Assembly (NCBI GenBank): GCA_965178125.1
Contig: OZ237764.1
Location: 62,001 to 126,000, forward strand
Direction: 5' to 3'
Source: Bilabrum cf. latius
Lineage: Eukaryota > Bigyra: Bicosoecida > Bigyra > Bicosoecida
DNA length: 64,000 bases
Of this stretch, positions 1 to 12,933 are shown one piece after another (within the stretch, counting starts at the first letter, position 1; the number at the start of each line of letters is the position of its first letter). The position numbers were made by a program, and so were the translations under genes. Below the pieces are notes generated by a model that did no database searches, was not told the DNA's origin, and saw only the letters and a program-made list of their open reading frames with translations.

Positions 1-3000
1 CACGACAGGCCCCCGCCCCGTGCCGAGGACGCGACACTTGGGCTGCAGCAGGGGCCACAGGGAAGAAGACTAGGCAGTGCAGCCTCGAGCCGCGTGAATC
101 TCCGAACGCCAAAGACAGCTGCCATCACTACGCGACAGCAAGCGGCTGGCGGCACAGCGGGGGCTATTTTGCCGTACGGTCAGCCGCAAGGCGGCGGTGA
201 GCACCCAGATGGGGTCGTGCTGACACCCGCCCAAGAGGCTATTCGACAACGCAACCTGCAGCTGGAGTCCAGGCAATCTGAGCAGCGATCCGATGGTGGC
301 GCCGGCATGCAGTACCACCGTGCTGGGCCAGAATTTGCCGTGGTGCGGTCGGCGGTGCCTATCCCCCGGCACGCGCCCGCCAAGCTTAAGCACCTGCTTG
401 CAGTCCGCGCCGTTGCCCTCACCACCCGCTGGGAGGCTTTTCTCGAGAAACACCGCAGCGAGACATCCAAGACGGACACCAAGGGCCGCAAACTACAAGG
501 AGGCGCTGCTTGGGGCGGTTCCACGGAGGTGCAGGGGATTAATGTGATGGAGCTGTCGGACGTCGACCAGCGGGCGAGAGACCTTCTGGATGAATTAGAC
601 AGGGCAAACGGGTGTGCCAAGCCAACGATGGACTCGGCCGTGCTCTATGGTGTGGAGCAGCGGTACCAGACGATCACCCTTCGTGCAGAGCTCGAGAAGG
701 AGCTCGACCTAGTGCTGCAACGGCAAGTGTTGGAGAGGGAGTAGGTCGAGACGGCACTGCAGCTGGAAATTGCAGACACAAACGCAGCCAAGATCAAGAA
801 GCGGGCTGAGCAGCAGGCCAAGCGGCTCGAGGCAGCCCGCGCAGAGGTCCTAAAGCAGATGAAAGACGAGGACGAGGGCAGGGTCAAGGCAGTGGCTGGC
901 GAGCTGGAGGCCATGAATTCGACGTCTGGTGGACTGCTTTCGGACGACGAGCGCGCCAGGAATGAGGGTATCCAAATTGCCATCGCAAGGGCCAAGGCAG
1001 AACGCGCGAAACTCAGGGGACACGACGCCAGCCTGGCGATGGAGGAGAAGGAGGTGGAGAACAGGGCTAAGGCCGAAGAGCGCGCCATCAAGGAGCAGCT
1101 GGCTCTGGATCTGGCTGGGGTGCGAGGGGGTGCGCAGGAAGACGAGCAGGACCCAATCCAGGAAATCGGGGGGCTGGCCAAGTGGGGTGCCCCCGACAAG
1201 CCGCTTACCCCGCGCCGAGCCAGGGAAATGCGCATTCGCAAGCGGGAGCAGGCAGAGGAGCAGCGGCTGCAGGAGCAGTTGATGGAGGATGGAGACGAGA
1301 TGGACTCCTAGCAGAGAGCCATGGTTAGGGGCAAGTTGAAGACCATCCGAGACCGCAGGCGAGCCCAGGCTTAGACGATGCTGCGCAAACGCAAAGAAGG
1401 AGCGGATGGTGGCGCGGGGGGCAATGGCAGCGAAGGCACGCCGCACGACGACGATGAGGAAGAAGAGTCCAAGCGTGTCGTGCTGCCGCCCTGGCAGTCC
1501 ACTGAGGACGTGGTGGGGCTCAAGGCGCGGCAGGAGGAGCTCGAGCAGGAGCTGCTACGAGTGAGGACGCTGCCCGAGGAGATCGAGGTCGTGGAGACAC
1601 ACGTCCTTCTCTCGGTGCTCCGAGGAGGTCGTGCAAGAGTGACCGTCCAGGATGCAATCATGGAGTTGGCCACCGAGGTGTAGGACGTCCGAAATCGGCT
1701 GCGGCTAGTGGATCTGGACCGGGAGCTTCACGCGGCCTATTCGTCCAAGGAGGCCAGCATCGAGACGACGGCCATGCACGGATACAAACAGACCGCCTGG
1801 AGGCTCGACGCTATCGCTGCACTGGAGCGGGACAGCAACCGCATCGTGGCACGGCAGGTGGCGCTAGGACTGGTGGACGATATTCTCGAGTGGATGCTGG
1901 AGGGCTGGTACTTTGGGGAGAGGGAGTCCGCCGCTGCCGTGTCTGGGTTCGTGCCCTCTCTGCAGAAAGACAGGCCCCTGCGGCCGTACGAGTCTGCCTC
2001 CACAGCAGCGCAGCAGTACAAGATGCAAGGCGCAGCGGCGCAGGCGCAGGCGATGGACGCAGCAAGGGGTCTGGCCCCTGCCATTGGGGACCCCATGGGC
2101 AACGCCAAGGCCGCTGCCACGCTGTAGGACTTGGATCCGTCCGGGCGCATCTTCCCCGTGGCTCGCGCAGGGGATGCGCTAGCCATTGCAAACTCGCTGC
2201 GGGTGCAAGAAGAGCAGGACGGCTTCGAGGGCGGGCGGCCGGATACGTCATGGGCGCGCATCACCACTGCCGAGGCGGGCGACAGGGGCAGGGCGGCCGG
2301 CGCTGGTGGCCCGGGCATGCTCGCTATCGAGGACGGGGATGCCAGCGGCGGTGGGGCGGCGAGGATGGGCTCTGGTAGTACGGCGGGCGGCTAGCTAGTC
2401 CCTGCAGGAGGCAGCGGGGCCAACGCAGGGGCCATGGTGCCCTATGGTTCGCGATCCGGGGGCAGAGGTGGCAGCAGGGGTCAGCTGGTCGGCCGCGTAA
2501 CATCAATGCCGGGCGGGGATGGGCGGGCCCCTCTCAGGTTCCGGTGGGGCGTCCTGCAGGCGACGGTGGACGCCCGTGATTCCCTCCGGCGGGCCATCTC
2601 GAAGCGACAGGAGGTCGATATCACCATGCGCAGAGCGGAGCGAACGCTCAAGTTCGCCATGTTCCTCTACTCCCTCGTGTACTTCCGCGCCATGACGCAG
2701 CTGCGGAAGCAGAAGGACGTGTGGTCTGGGGCCAAAGACGCCGCGCTTGTGGCTGGCGCCCGCCGCACTGTGAAGGTCACCGCGGAGCGACGGCGCATGG
2801 ACGAGGTGGACAAGGCCAGGCAGCTGAGGGAGGACCGGCTGCAGAAATTCGAGCAGCTCGCGGCGCGGGGGTTTGCAGCCCGCGCCCAGCGAGCCACCTA
2901 GGAGCGCAAAGAGGCCGCTGCCAAGCGTACCAAGCAGCAAAAGCTGCGGCGAGCGCGCATCGAGGCGGCAAAGTCTCTGCAGAGGGCCTTCCGCGGGTAC

Positions 3001-3711
3001 CGGGCGCGGGGCCTGGCCTTTGTGCTGGCGCGCAAGAGGAGGCAGGAGGTTGCCGAGAAGGCGCGCCTGCGGGCTGCAGCCACAGCGATTCAGGCAGTGT
3101 TCCGGTCTCATTTGGCGCAGAAGGTGCTCGTAGAGAGGAGGAGAGAGCTGACCGCATTCGTGCGGCTGCTGAGGAGGCAGGAGCAGCAGGAGATGGAGGA
3201 GGAATACTACCGGAACAACCCTCTGGAGAGGTTCAAGAGGGACGTGACAGATTTTTTCAAAACTCGAGGAGAGGCCAAGGCGAAGGCAGACCAGCAGGCA
3301 GCTCGACCCCTGCGGGTGGAAGGCGACGAGAGGCGAGACGAGGAGGAGCTGGGAGAAGGGGACCCAGTGGCTCAGGATGGAGGTGCTCCCTTGGACGTAA
3401 AGGCCCTTGGAAACGATTCCAAGTACTTTGCGTTGCGGAGGCAGTACTCGCCCGTGGTGATCGGGAAAGGCCCTGTGAACACACAGTACCGGGCGGGGGG
3501 CGCCTACAGGGATGTAGCGGAGCGGCTAATGGACATGATGACCCGCAGCAAGGCTCAGGCCAAACAGAAGGGTGCCGCAGATATGGCGGCCTTGGCACGC
3601 AGCCAGGCCGGTCTTGGCGATCCGGATGACTCGGACAGTGACGGAGGGGCAGGCCCCGACTTGGGAAAGGGAACCGGCGCGGGAGGAGCTGCAGCGGGGG
3701 GCGGGTATTGA
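1..3711 (+). CDS. IQ-motif coiled-coil protein, 5' partial
   Basis: One reading frame is open from base 1 to a TGA at 3709-3711 (about 1236 residues) when TAG is read as Gln; seven in-frame TAG codons interrupt it, for example at 742-744, 1309-1311, 2125-2127 and 2899-2901. The N-terminal two thirds are charged, Ala/Glu/Arg-rich and predicted coiled coil. Two IQ-type calmodulin-binding motifs lie near residues 987-1003 (core LQRAFRGYRAR) and 1030-1042 (core IQAVFRSHLAQK). The C-terminus is acidic, then Gly/Ala-rich. The true start lies upstream of the window. Binding of calmodulin or a myosin-type light chain is inferred from the motifs only; I recognise no named family. A cytoskeletal or flagellar scaffold would fit but is a guess. 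Confidence 0.8.
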
Positions 3712-4054
3712 TCTAGGGACCAGGAATCAGGATACAAGTTGGAATTTACGCTATTTGGAATCGTCCGATCCGGACAGTTTAAGTCTATAAGAATCCAAGG
3801 ATCAATGCAACACGAGCTCGATAAGCAATCCCCACGCAGACTGAAGCCAGCGTCTCCTGCTCACAGCACCCTACATCCCTCCGGGTCGTAGGAGCAGTGG
3901 CCAGCACACCCCGCCGCATCCGTCCGCGCGAAGGACATGAGGCAGCGGCAGGCCAGCTCCAGCAAGTAGCACCAGAAATATAAGGCAGCGCGTTGCACCC
4001 AAATACACCAAGGTCCAAGTGTTCTGCCTGTCCTCTATTCCGTCAATAGCTCGA
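3712..4054. other. Convergent spacer between the IQ protein and the nucleotidyltransferase-like gene
   Basis: About 340 bases between two 3' ends facing each other. The base composition is less GC-rich than the flanking genes. I see no credible reading frame, repeat or RNA gene; it probably holds the two 3' untranslated regions. Confidence 0.5.
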
Positions 4055-5304
4055 TCACGTGGGGCCCAGCGCATCCGCTCCTGTCCCAGTCCCAGCCCCG
4101 CTCCCTAGGATCGACGAGAGACCGAGCACATTCCCGCTCTGGAATGCTGAGAAGGGGTCCTCCCGACCCGACCCCCCTTCATCCCCAGCCCCCGCCCCGC
4201 CGCTGGTTCGTCTCTCCGCGCTCATGCTCTTGGCATGCTACCCTTGTCTGGACCACGCCTGGGAGACAGGTGACATGGCGGCTGGGTCTGCACTGGGCTC
4301 GCCAGTCACCAGGGGCGGCGGGGAAACCATCCCACCTACCCCCAGCCCGGCACCTCCGTCAGCAGGTTGCAGCACAGATGGCCCGTGCGTCGGAGACAGC
4401 GTGAGTCCCCTGGACACGATGCTCCGCTCGAAGGACAGCTCCTGACGGGCTGCAGCCAAGCCCATCGGTAGTAGAGGCTCGTGGCCAGCAAGACCAGCAG
4501 CACCTGGACCTGCCCTCTGTCCAGCAAGGGCCCCACGCACGGCCGAGTCGGCGTAGTCCCTGCTGCTGTGCGCCCTGCTGCGGTCTAGCCCACGAGGGCG
4601 GCCGTCTGGATGGGGCTCCGGGCCGTGCTGATGGAAAGTGCCGGGCACAGATGGGTGCTTGCTTGCTGCTTCCCATCCACTACCACCCCGCGCAGCAGCA
4701 GCTGCAGCTGCAACTGCCGCGGCTGCTGGTAGTCCCCCCGTTGCTTGGGAAAGCCCCTCGGATGCCCCCGAGAAGATCATCTGCTGATGCCCAGCGCCGT
4801 ACTGCTGCGTGTGCCGCTGCAGCTGATGTGGCTGCGCGCCATGTGCAGGTGGAGGACCGAGGGGCATGGGTGCAGTGCCGTGCACCCAGGCAGATGCGGG
4901 CATGCCGACCCCAAGTTGCGCCGCGGGGCCCGTTTGGGAGCCCGCACCACCGTGAGTGTGCGGGTCGAAGGGGCGCGCCGAGGGATCCAGCGAGAGAGCA
5001 CCACCGCTAATGCGCTACTGCTAGCCCCACCGCTCTGCCTCTGCATGCGCGTGCGAGCTACCCCCAAGGTGAGGCAGACCCTCCGAGCTAGGGTGCTTGT
5101 GAGCGGCTCCCAGTCCGCGCCTCAAGTCGCCTTGCATGGTGACGTGGCCGTGCAACTGCATCGCCTGCTGCTGAGTCAAGCTGCCTGGCACGCCAGCGAA
5201 GCCTCGAGACGATCCAACTACTGGCACCGCCATGTACTGCACCCGGACTCCATGCCCACCGCTCTCCGTACTACTGGGCTGCGGTGCGGGGTGGACAGCG
5301 TGCA

Positions 5305-5342
<38 letters not shown>

Positions 5343-5408
5343 GACGCTCGGCTACCGCCTTGCTTACCCTGTCCGGGACTGCGGTGCTGTTGCTGGTGTC
5401 TCTAATTC

Positions 5409-5441
<33 letters not shown>

Positions 5442-8400
5442 GCAGCTTTTCTTGCTCTACGAGATCTCTTCTTCTTACCAGGCGTGTGCTCCTTGCCCTA
5501 GCCGTGTCCCTGTCCCCGTCCACTCTGCCTCTCTCCCCCATGCTTGCCCCCGACAGATCCATGGGCATGGCCCCCGCCGTGCTCTTTCCCGCTCTTGCCC
5601 CCTGGCACTCGGTGCCCACCCAGCCCTCGCAGCACCTTGCCTTGGGCAATGAGCTCCTGGCCCTCCTCTGTCACCAAGTCTCGGCAATACACGTGGGGGT
5701 TGAACTGATGGTCCCTGCCGAGTACGAACGCGTCAGGGTAGTGCTCCAGGAATCGCTTCAGGCCCCCGAATCGCTCCTTGAGCAAGGCAGGCAGGCCGTC
5801 GTGAGGCACCGCCTCCTGCAGATGCTTGCCCACCTCACCCACCGGAAGCGATCCATGCTCTAGCAGCACCTCCCGTGCCAGGCTAATGAGCGCCCCAGAG
5901 GTCACGTCAGCGTCCAGTACCATGCAGCAGTAGTCAAGCTAGTCCTCCACCTCCTGCGGATCACTCGCAAAGAAAGAGCTCCACAGCCCACCCAAAGTGC
6001 CGCGCCTGTAGAGCACGCGCACTGCATACAGAGCTGCCAGCTACAAAGCAGGGGCGCTGGGCCGGGACCCCCCGGGCCCAGGGGGCACATACACGATTCC
6101 GCACTGAATTCGGCCTGTTGGCTGGTTGGCGGGCGGTACTCGCCTGCTGGTTAGTGCAGGTGTCGAGGAGCGGGACAAAGTGGATTGCAGCTCCTTCAGT
6201 AGCAGCCCCCCTGCGGTGACTCGCAACTAGGAGCCCACGCGGTCGAGGGCTGTGCCTTGGGGCGTATGAGAGGCGTCCGACGACTGCCCTGCGGAGATAG
6301 TCTGAATACTAGGAGCTCCTGCACGGGCGCACGAGCAGTGGCCAGTCACACAGCAAGCCATCACCAGCGTGTCATCGCAGCCGCACTGACATCTGCACGC
6401 AGAGTATCCGTGCTCCTTGTAGCACCCGCTACCGTCTAGCCCGCACTTCCCCTTGTCCATGTCTTCGTCAATCTTGCCGCACTTGGAGCACACGCCGTCC
6501 GTGTCCGTGCGGCTCAAGCAGCAGCTCTCTATCTCGCAGCACATGTCGAATCCAAGCACGAGCCTCCTCTACTCCTGCGATTGCACAGCAGCTGAGCACG
6601 CAGACGCAGCCAGGCAGGAGTTGAGCGCAGCCTGGGCCTGCTCCTGACGTATGCCGCACTGCTCGCAACAGGCCTTGCGGGAGGACGCATCGTCTGTGCT
6701 GATCAATGTTTCATCGTCCTCGCTGCCAGAGTCGTGCCCCGCACCACGCCCAGCCGCGCGATGCTTTCCGCTGCCGTGCCGCATGGGAGACACGTCCTCT
6801 CCGGGGAGTGGAGGGGCGCATCCAGGACAGCATGGCCCCGCGTGTGTGGTCTAGCGGTTGTTTGCATCACAGCAGCGCGCCTGGCAGCTCACGCAGGCCC
6901 CGCTCGACATCATCCTGGTGAGGTCGTCAAAGTCGCCCAGGTGCTCTGGTCCTGCCCCCGCTGCCTCCCACATGGGCTCAAAGGCGACACACAGCTCCTT
7001 GGCAGCGACAGCTGCTGCCGACTTCGCCTCCGGTGCCAGCATGGATGTGAGCAGGAGTGCCTTGGCCGCCATGGCAGGCTCGCTGGAGGACTACCGACTG
7101 CGGCTGCGACTCCTTGCCCGCTTCTTGTCGCTCTGACGATCTCCCGCATTTCCGCCTGAAGCGGCCCGCTCCGCATAAGGGTAGGCATCCGCTGCTGTAG
7201 ATGCTTCGCTGGGTGGACTTGGTCCGCTGGGGCTGCTGCTGCCTGCGATCGCCCCGGCATGCGCGTCAATCACCGAAGCAACCTCAGCCGCCGTTGCCCG
7301 CAGCACGATGGGGCAAATGACAGCACAGCTCTGCTAGAAGGCGCGCCTGATCCTCCTCGCATCCCTGGCTCTGATCCCCTCGCATAGGTTACGGCCGGGG
7401 AGCAGCGGGTCCTCCACAACCAGCCGGTGACCAGCAGGCGCTTGCAGCGGGGGCGGCACTCTGACCCCTGTGCGGAACTACTCCGAGCCAGGCGGACCAG
7501 CCCGTTTCTGGCACCGGAGCCGGGTCTGCAGCAGCCAAGGGGCGTCAATCAGAGCGTGCAGCGCCGGCTGCTTGGCTCGCACATGCGCTGGCCAGCCAGC
7601 TGCAGGCGGTGGCCGCTGTCTCCTAGACCTGGAGCTGCGGGAGCCTTTGCCGCTTGGGGATCCCACGCCGCTGTTGCTGCTGGACACCCGGTTCGCCCGC
7701 TGTACGCTGCTGGCACTCTCTGTCCTGGCGTGGGACCGCTGCTCTGGCGAAGCCTCGGCTCCGCCTAGCCTTCCCGCCGAAGCCGCGCTCGCTCCCGACA
7801 GAAGCCGAGGGAGGCCGCCTGACGATGAAGACACGGGCCGCTCGAGTTTATGCGCGGCCCCACCACCCGGCTGCTCCCCAGAGGATTGCATCGTGCTGGC
7901 TAGATGGATCGAGTCCGGCGCTGCCGAAGAGCTGCTCCTAGACTGGTGTTTCCGCTCGAGTGCCGCGGCAGAGGCAGAGTACACCTCGTCGGACACCCGG
8001 AGCCCCTGCGCCGCCACGGAAGTCCCCCCGTAGACGTGATCAATGGGCACCGCACCTTCGATGGAAACCGCCTGCTCGTCCCAGCGCAGTTGCGTGCAGT
8101 CGAACAGCAGCCAGGCCAAGGCCTGCAGCGGTTGCGCGATGACGGTCCTCCGACGGGCAAACACCCACATGAGCAATGCTACGAACACGCGCAGATCTAG
8201 CTGTCGGAACGCATCCCCGGCTCCCCTCGTCAGAGCAGGCGCCATGTGGGCAGCCCACGTGCGCACCAGGATGAGCGACCGCAGGAACAAGTGGGTTCTC
8301 TTGAGCGACTGGTCCACCCGCAGGATGGCCGCCACGGTTGCCAGCGAGGCCAAGTCGTCCGCCACCACGCGCACCCTGACTCCGTCAAGTAAGGTTTCGA

Positions 8401-11200
8401 TGCTGTCGCTGCGCTCATGGTCTCCACGCCGGATGGCAACGTGCCCTACTTGGCACAAAGGCAAAGAACCGGATGCACGAGCCACTGCCGCCGCTGGGGG
8501 GGGCGGTGCAGCTGTTTCCGGCTTGTGCGCGGAGTGCGAGGACGAGCGGCGCGCACGTGTTCCCGTATCGGGTGTGTCTCCAGGAGACTTGTGGGGGTAT
8601 GGGGAGGGCCCCGCGGAGCCATCCCCTCCGCTCGTCGCGCTGTTGAAGGAGGCCCGCAGCACAAAGCGGCCAGTCTGGCCGTGCGCGCCCAGTGCATGAC
8701 CAGCGATCGCCCTGGCGGCAGACGACTGGCCTGCAGCGGTGTTGCCCTTTCCTGGGGGCGTCAACGGACTTCCAGCCTTACCCCCCTATCCTCCACGTCC
8801 ATCCCCGCCCATACCCGTGGCTTGCGCCACCGAGTCAGCGAGGTCTGTGAAGCTGCCCTGCTCCCGGCTGGTAAAAGAGCCCACCGCTGAGCTCACAAAG
8901 CTGCCACCGCGCGTGTGCTGCCTCGGCCTAGCCCCTTCGTCGCCGTCAGGCCCCGCTGTGGACCGCCGCACCCTGCGCTCGACACCGGCTCCATCCACCG
9001 ATTTACCATGCGCCATGGATCCCCGTCCATTGCGCTGCGCTGCAGAGCCTTCGATAGCTCTGGCCGCTTCTGCCGCAGCCAGCCGCACCGCCGCATCCTC
9101 TTCATCTTGTTGAGGACCCCCATCATCCTCAACTACAGCGTCCTTGCCGTCGCGCGCAGAGCCTGCCGGGTGTCTTCCCTGCATCCACAAAGTTCGCTGC
9201 TCCCTGTCCATCGAGTCCACCGCTGCGATGGCCTCCTCCACAGCGGCTCCGAGCGTGTGCTGCGAGGCCAGTTTGGTCCTCTCCGTGCTCAGCACCACTG
9301 AGCCAGTAGACTCCCAGCCTGGACCCCCGATACGACCCCTTCGTTCTGAGGACGTCACGGAGCGCACAGAGCTGTGCTCAGACACGGCTGCTGCCACGAT
9401 GGCTCGCTGCATGTCGGCCGGTTGCATGTGCATCAGCGAGCTCGGCCCCGCCGAGCCCGAGCCTGACTGTCCGGGGGATCCGCTGCGGCTCGAACCAAGT
9501 AGCCCAGTCCCAGACGGCACCCCCGGGAGCGCCAGCATCTGATTCAAGCTGCGGCCACGGTCTGCCGGCGATAGCTTGGACCTGGCTCGGACCATTGGTT
9601 GGGCCGTCTCCCCTGATTTTTTCCCGCTGGTGGCGGGCGACGAGTGCAGGAGTGCGTCGCTGCTTGCACTCCTCAAGTCAGGCTGCATGCGCACGGGAGC
9701 TGGTCGAGAGCTCGGGGAGGTCTGGTCTCCTGTCCCCTGCCTTGGCTTTCGCTGTGACTTGGGGTCAACGAGTGCACCCGAGTTGGACCTGCTGGGACGG
9801 CTGCCAGACTCGCTGCTGCGATCCGGATCCAGGTGAGACTCGCCGGCCTCAGAGCCTGCCCGGCCTCGATCTTGCCCCGTCGGCCTGCTGCCTCCTTCCT
9901 GCGGCCACCCGCCGATTCGGGCAGCCGACACCTCCACCTCAGGTAGCGCCAGCAGTGCCTCTGACGCACCCAGCACCCATTTGACTTCGCGGTCGGGCGA
10001 CATGAACAGACTCAAAAGCACGCGATCGCCCGCCATCCCCGCCCCGGCAGGCACGGGCCCAAGCGGGAACACCCGCCCGCCGGCCACCTTGCTGGTCAGC
10101 GCCGCCAACATCGCGGACACCCGCCGCATGAGCTCTCGCTCCGCGTCCCCCGGCACAAGCGACAGCAAGAGGGCGTCAGTCACGTCATCGACTGCTGCAC
10201 GCGAGGGAACAACCTGCTGGGCCCGTGCCTGCAGTCCCTTGGGCAAAGTGGCGCCCTCCTGCAGGCCCTCGGCGGCTTGCACCCGCGCGCACGCTCGGAG
10301 GGTGGCGGACAGTGCGGCCATGTTGCTCTCAAAGTGCTGCGGGGCCAGCAGGGGGGCCTGTTGCGCTGCCTATTCCGCAGAGACTTGCAGAGCACTAATC
10401 AGCGGTGCACCCCCGGCCGGGGCATGAGGGTCGGCGACCTAAAGCTCGTGCTTTCCCACGCTGACGTGGCCCATGCCACGGGGGGGCAGGGTGCCCGGCA
10501 GTCCCCGGGGCAGGGATGTGATCGAGTCTCGTTGCCCGCCCTGCTAGCCCAATGGTTGAGCGCCAGACGCGCCTGCCGAGTGGCCGGTCCCCGCCTCGCT
10601 GACCACACTGTCCACCTAGCTCGCCGCCGCGCTGGCCCTGGATCCCCTCCTCCACTTGGCCTCGCCACCTGCAGACAGAAGACTGCCGCTGGCCCCCGGA
10701 GAGCCCATTTGCACTTGCTCTGGTCGGGGCTGCGAGGGCGAGCTGTATTCCCTGGATCTGGACAATGAAGATGCAGATGCAAGCGCTGCTACACCCGCGG
10801 GGTCCTCGCCGGAGGAGACCCATTGCTTGGGGGGCGGGAGCTGGAGGCTGGAGGGCCTGCTTGAGGCCTCCCCGCCGTACACGCCTTCGCCTGCATCGCC
10901 ACTTCCAAATGTGCGACCCTGCGGCACGGCCAGCGGGGCGGCACCCGGTCCTACTCTAGATAAATCCGTCTGCGCCCTAAGCGGAGGCGATTTCTAAGCA
11001 GGCTCAGGCAGTGGCGGCCTCACTCCAAACCTAGACATGATGCCGGCTAGCTGCTCGTTGCCACCAGGCACCTGCAGAAGGGCCTATTGCAGTGCAGATA
11101 TCATGGCAGCCTGATCGGCGCTCCCATTCGTTGCCTGGGCGAGTGGGGCGCCGAAATCATCGCTGGATTCGGCCGCCCGCGTCGCGCTCGAATGCAGCAT
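4055..11200 (-). CDS. Large degenerate nucleotidyltransferase-like protein with PAP/OAS1-type domain, Cys-rich region and winged helix
   Basis: A single minus-strand frame runs from ATG (11200-11198) to TGA (4057-4055), 2381 residues, with about twenty in-frame TAG codons. Residues about 330-405 resemble the nucleotidyltransferase core of plant-type PAP/OAS1 proteins, but where the family has a G-S-x-P-L-K-T-Y-L-P-D-G-D-I-D stretch this protein reads FPLGPVPAGAGMAGD, so the catalytic Asp pair looks lost. Residues about 940-1055 match the substrate-binding helical domain (LFLRSLILVRTWA and LRWDEQAVSIEG). Three Cys-rich stretches follow (nt 6227-7072). Residues about 1765-1840 form a winged-helix/LOTUS-like unit (EHGSLPVGEVGKHLQE, LLKERFGGLKRFLE). 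The rest is low-complexity, with two poly-Gln runs. An RNA-binding scaffold is more likely than an active transferase; that is inference. The start could lie further upstream if a 5' exon exists. Confidence 0.75.
5309..5341 (+). repeat. (CTG)11 microsatellite, poly-Gln in the minus-strand gene
   Basis: Eleven perfect CTG triplets on the plus strand read as CAG in the nucleotidyltransferase-like gene and add an 11-Gln run. It is expected to be length-polymorphic. Confidence 0.95.
5411..5440 (+). repeat. (CTG)10 microsatellite, poly-Gln in the minus-strand gene
   Basis: Ten perfect CTG triplets, read as CAG on the coding strand of the same gene, about 70 bases from the first tract. The two tracts bracket a short Gln/His/Gly-rich linker that contains an in-frame TAG. 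Confidence 0.95.
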
Positions 11201-11363
11201 CGGGACATGTCCAGCAGGTCCAGATGAGCTAGAAGCGGGCGCGGTGCTAGCCGGTAGCTATCCTCCATTGTTGTGCTGGTGCTCGCGTTTCGCTGTCTGG
11301 GCCGCGGCTCGGGGTGGGCTGGAGAAATCCTGCGATTGGAGAGGCGAGAATCGAGTCACGGGT

Positions 11364-12687
11364 TCAGAGTGCAAAGGCTTCGCGATACAAACAGAACGAA
11401 GGTGTTGAGTGGCGCGCAGCCACGGCAATGGGATGGATGGACCTCACTAGCAGTCGATCCAGCAGCGGAAGCTGCGAGCTCGCCGTTCTCGTGCCACTGT
11501 CCAGGAACCGCCGGAGTGCTCGCGTGGCTCTCGCAATGGGGATACGCGCGGCAGCCCGCAGGAATGCTTCCAGCCTGCCCTTTCTCTCGTCGATCAGGTC
11601 TCGGCTCAGGCTGCTGAACACGGTTTTGGGCGGCAGTTCCAGTGCCCGCATGGCCTCCAGCTGGGCCTGCCGCTCCACATGGTGCGGGGAGGCGACCCTA
11701 CTGTCGGACACAGAGTCAGCGGCAGCGGCAGAGGCAGACGATGCCCTGCTGCTAGAGCCGCGGGGGGCGCCTCCTTTCCTTTCGGCACCTGTGCCTGCCC
11801 GTGCCCCTGCGCTTGCACTCCCCTGGCTCCCCGCACTCCCCTGGCTCGAAGCACGCGTCGGACCTCCGAACGGGGCACCCCCCACGGACACCAGCCCCGC
11901 GGGAGAAGCCGCCGTGGGTGCCAGCGCGGGGGAAGCCGCTGCAGCGCGACCCACACCCTGATCCACCTCGCTGGCAACCCTGTCGATGTCATCTGCCGCG
12001 GCCCTGAGATCCGAGTGCAGAGAGACGAACTGCTTGAAGCGGCGGAGCACGCGCCACTCGAGGGGGCGGCGGCGGCTCTGGGGCCGGTGGGGGTCCTTGG
12101 ACCTGCGCTGGCTGGGATCTAGGTCCTGTCGCTCGCCCACGCGTACTCGGACTTCGTACTGCGTGAAGGCACCGCCCGCGTCCTGGCTCGTCCTCGTCCC
12201 AACCACCGAGACGTCGAGCGCAGGGTCTGCGAAGGCCGTGTCGGCTTTACCACGCGGATCTCGTTCTGCGATCGTAGGGGACAGACGAAACTTAGGCAGC
12301 AATCATGGTGGGCCAGCAAAGGCACTGTTAGTTGAGATGATTTGGGTACACAAAAATCAGCACTTGAGCGCTACCGTGGCAAGGCTCACTTGATTCGGTA
12401 GACGACATCGCATCTGCCGCTTCGCTATAGCTTGGAGCAGTCACAGGCTGGCCTACCAACACTGTTTCGGGGCCAAATCCCTCTGAGCCTCTTTTGGGAG
12501 ACCTAGGAGCGGCCGGCGAATCCTGTTCTGGATGACCAGATCTCGACCGAGCGCTATCTCTTCGTCTTCCAGGCCCCACATATTCTTGATCCTTCGACAA
12601 TCTACGATTTGTACCATATACATCTGGCGTTGGCACGTGATCGGTCCCACTCTGTGATGAGACAGCGCGCCACGACCTTTGCATCAT
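11364..12687 (-). CDS. PX-domain protein with split PX fold
   Basis: Two exons: 12687-12390 and 12265-11364, joined across a 124-nt GT-AG intron (phase 1), give 399 residues ending in TGA. No in-frame TAG. The PX (phosphoinositide-binding) signature is visible in order: a first strand DVSVVGTRTS, then YEVRVRVG, RRFKQFVSLHSDLR (the R-R-F-x-x-F motif), LPPKTVF (the P-P-K turn) and DERKGRLEAFLR with ALRRFLD. The part between R-R-F-x-x-F and P-P-K is about 130 residues of Ala/Ser/Gly-rich sequence, where a standard PX domain has about 30. PX proteins bind PtdIns(3)P-type lipids on endosomes; location here is inferred. The N-terminal 95 residues are polar and disordered. An ATG-ATG pair at 12687 marks the start, though the frame stays open a little upstream through TAG codons. 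Confidence 0.8.
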
Positions 12688-12933
12688 GCCGTGCTACTGA
12701 CGCTGCGCTGCCCCACCTCTCCGGAAGCTACTTCCTGGCGCATCGCCCGACAGCTTGGGGGATATCCCTTGCCTACGATCCATAAGGACTGCACCCAGAG
12801 ATTCAAACTATCTGGGTTGTCCACCAACAGAGTGGGAATAATTCGAAGCAAATCAAAATGTAGCGAGCCAATTCGCTGGCAGAAATATCATATCCGCCCA
12901 ATCCATCGAGCTTGCAGAAAGACTCTGGATAGC

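Noticed and set aside
5309-5440. CTG tracts as a CRISPR-like or regulatory array
   Set aside because: They are simple trinucleotide microsatellites in frame with a poly-Gln coding region.
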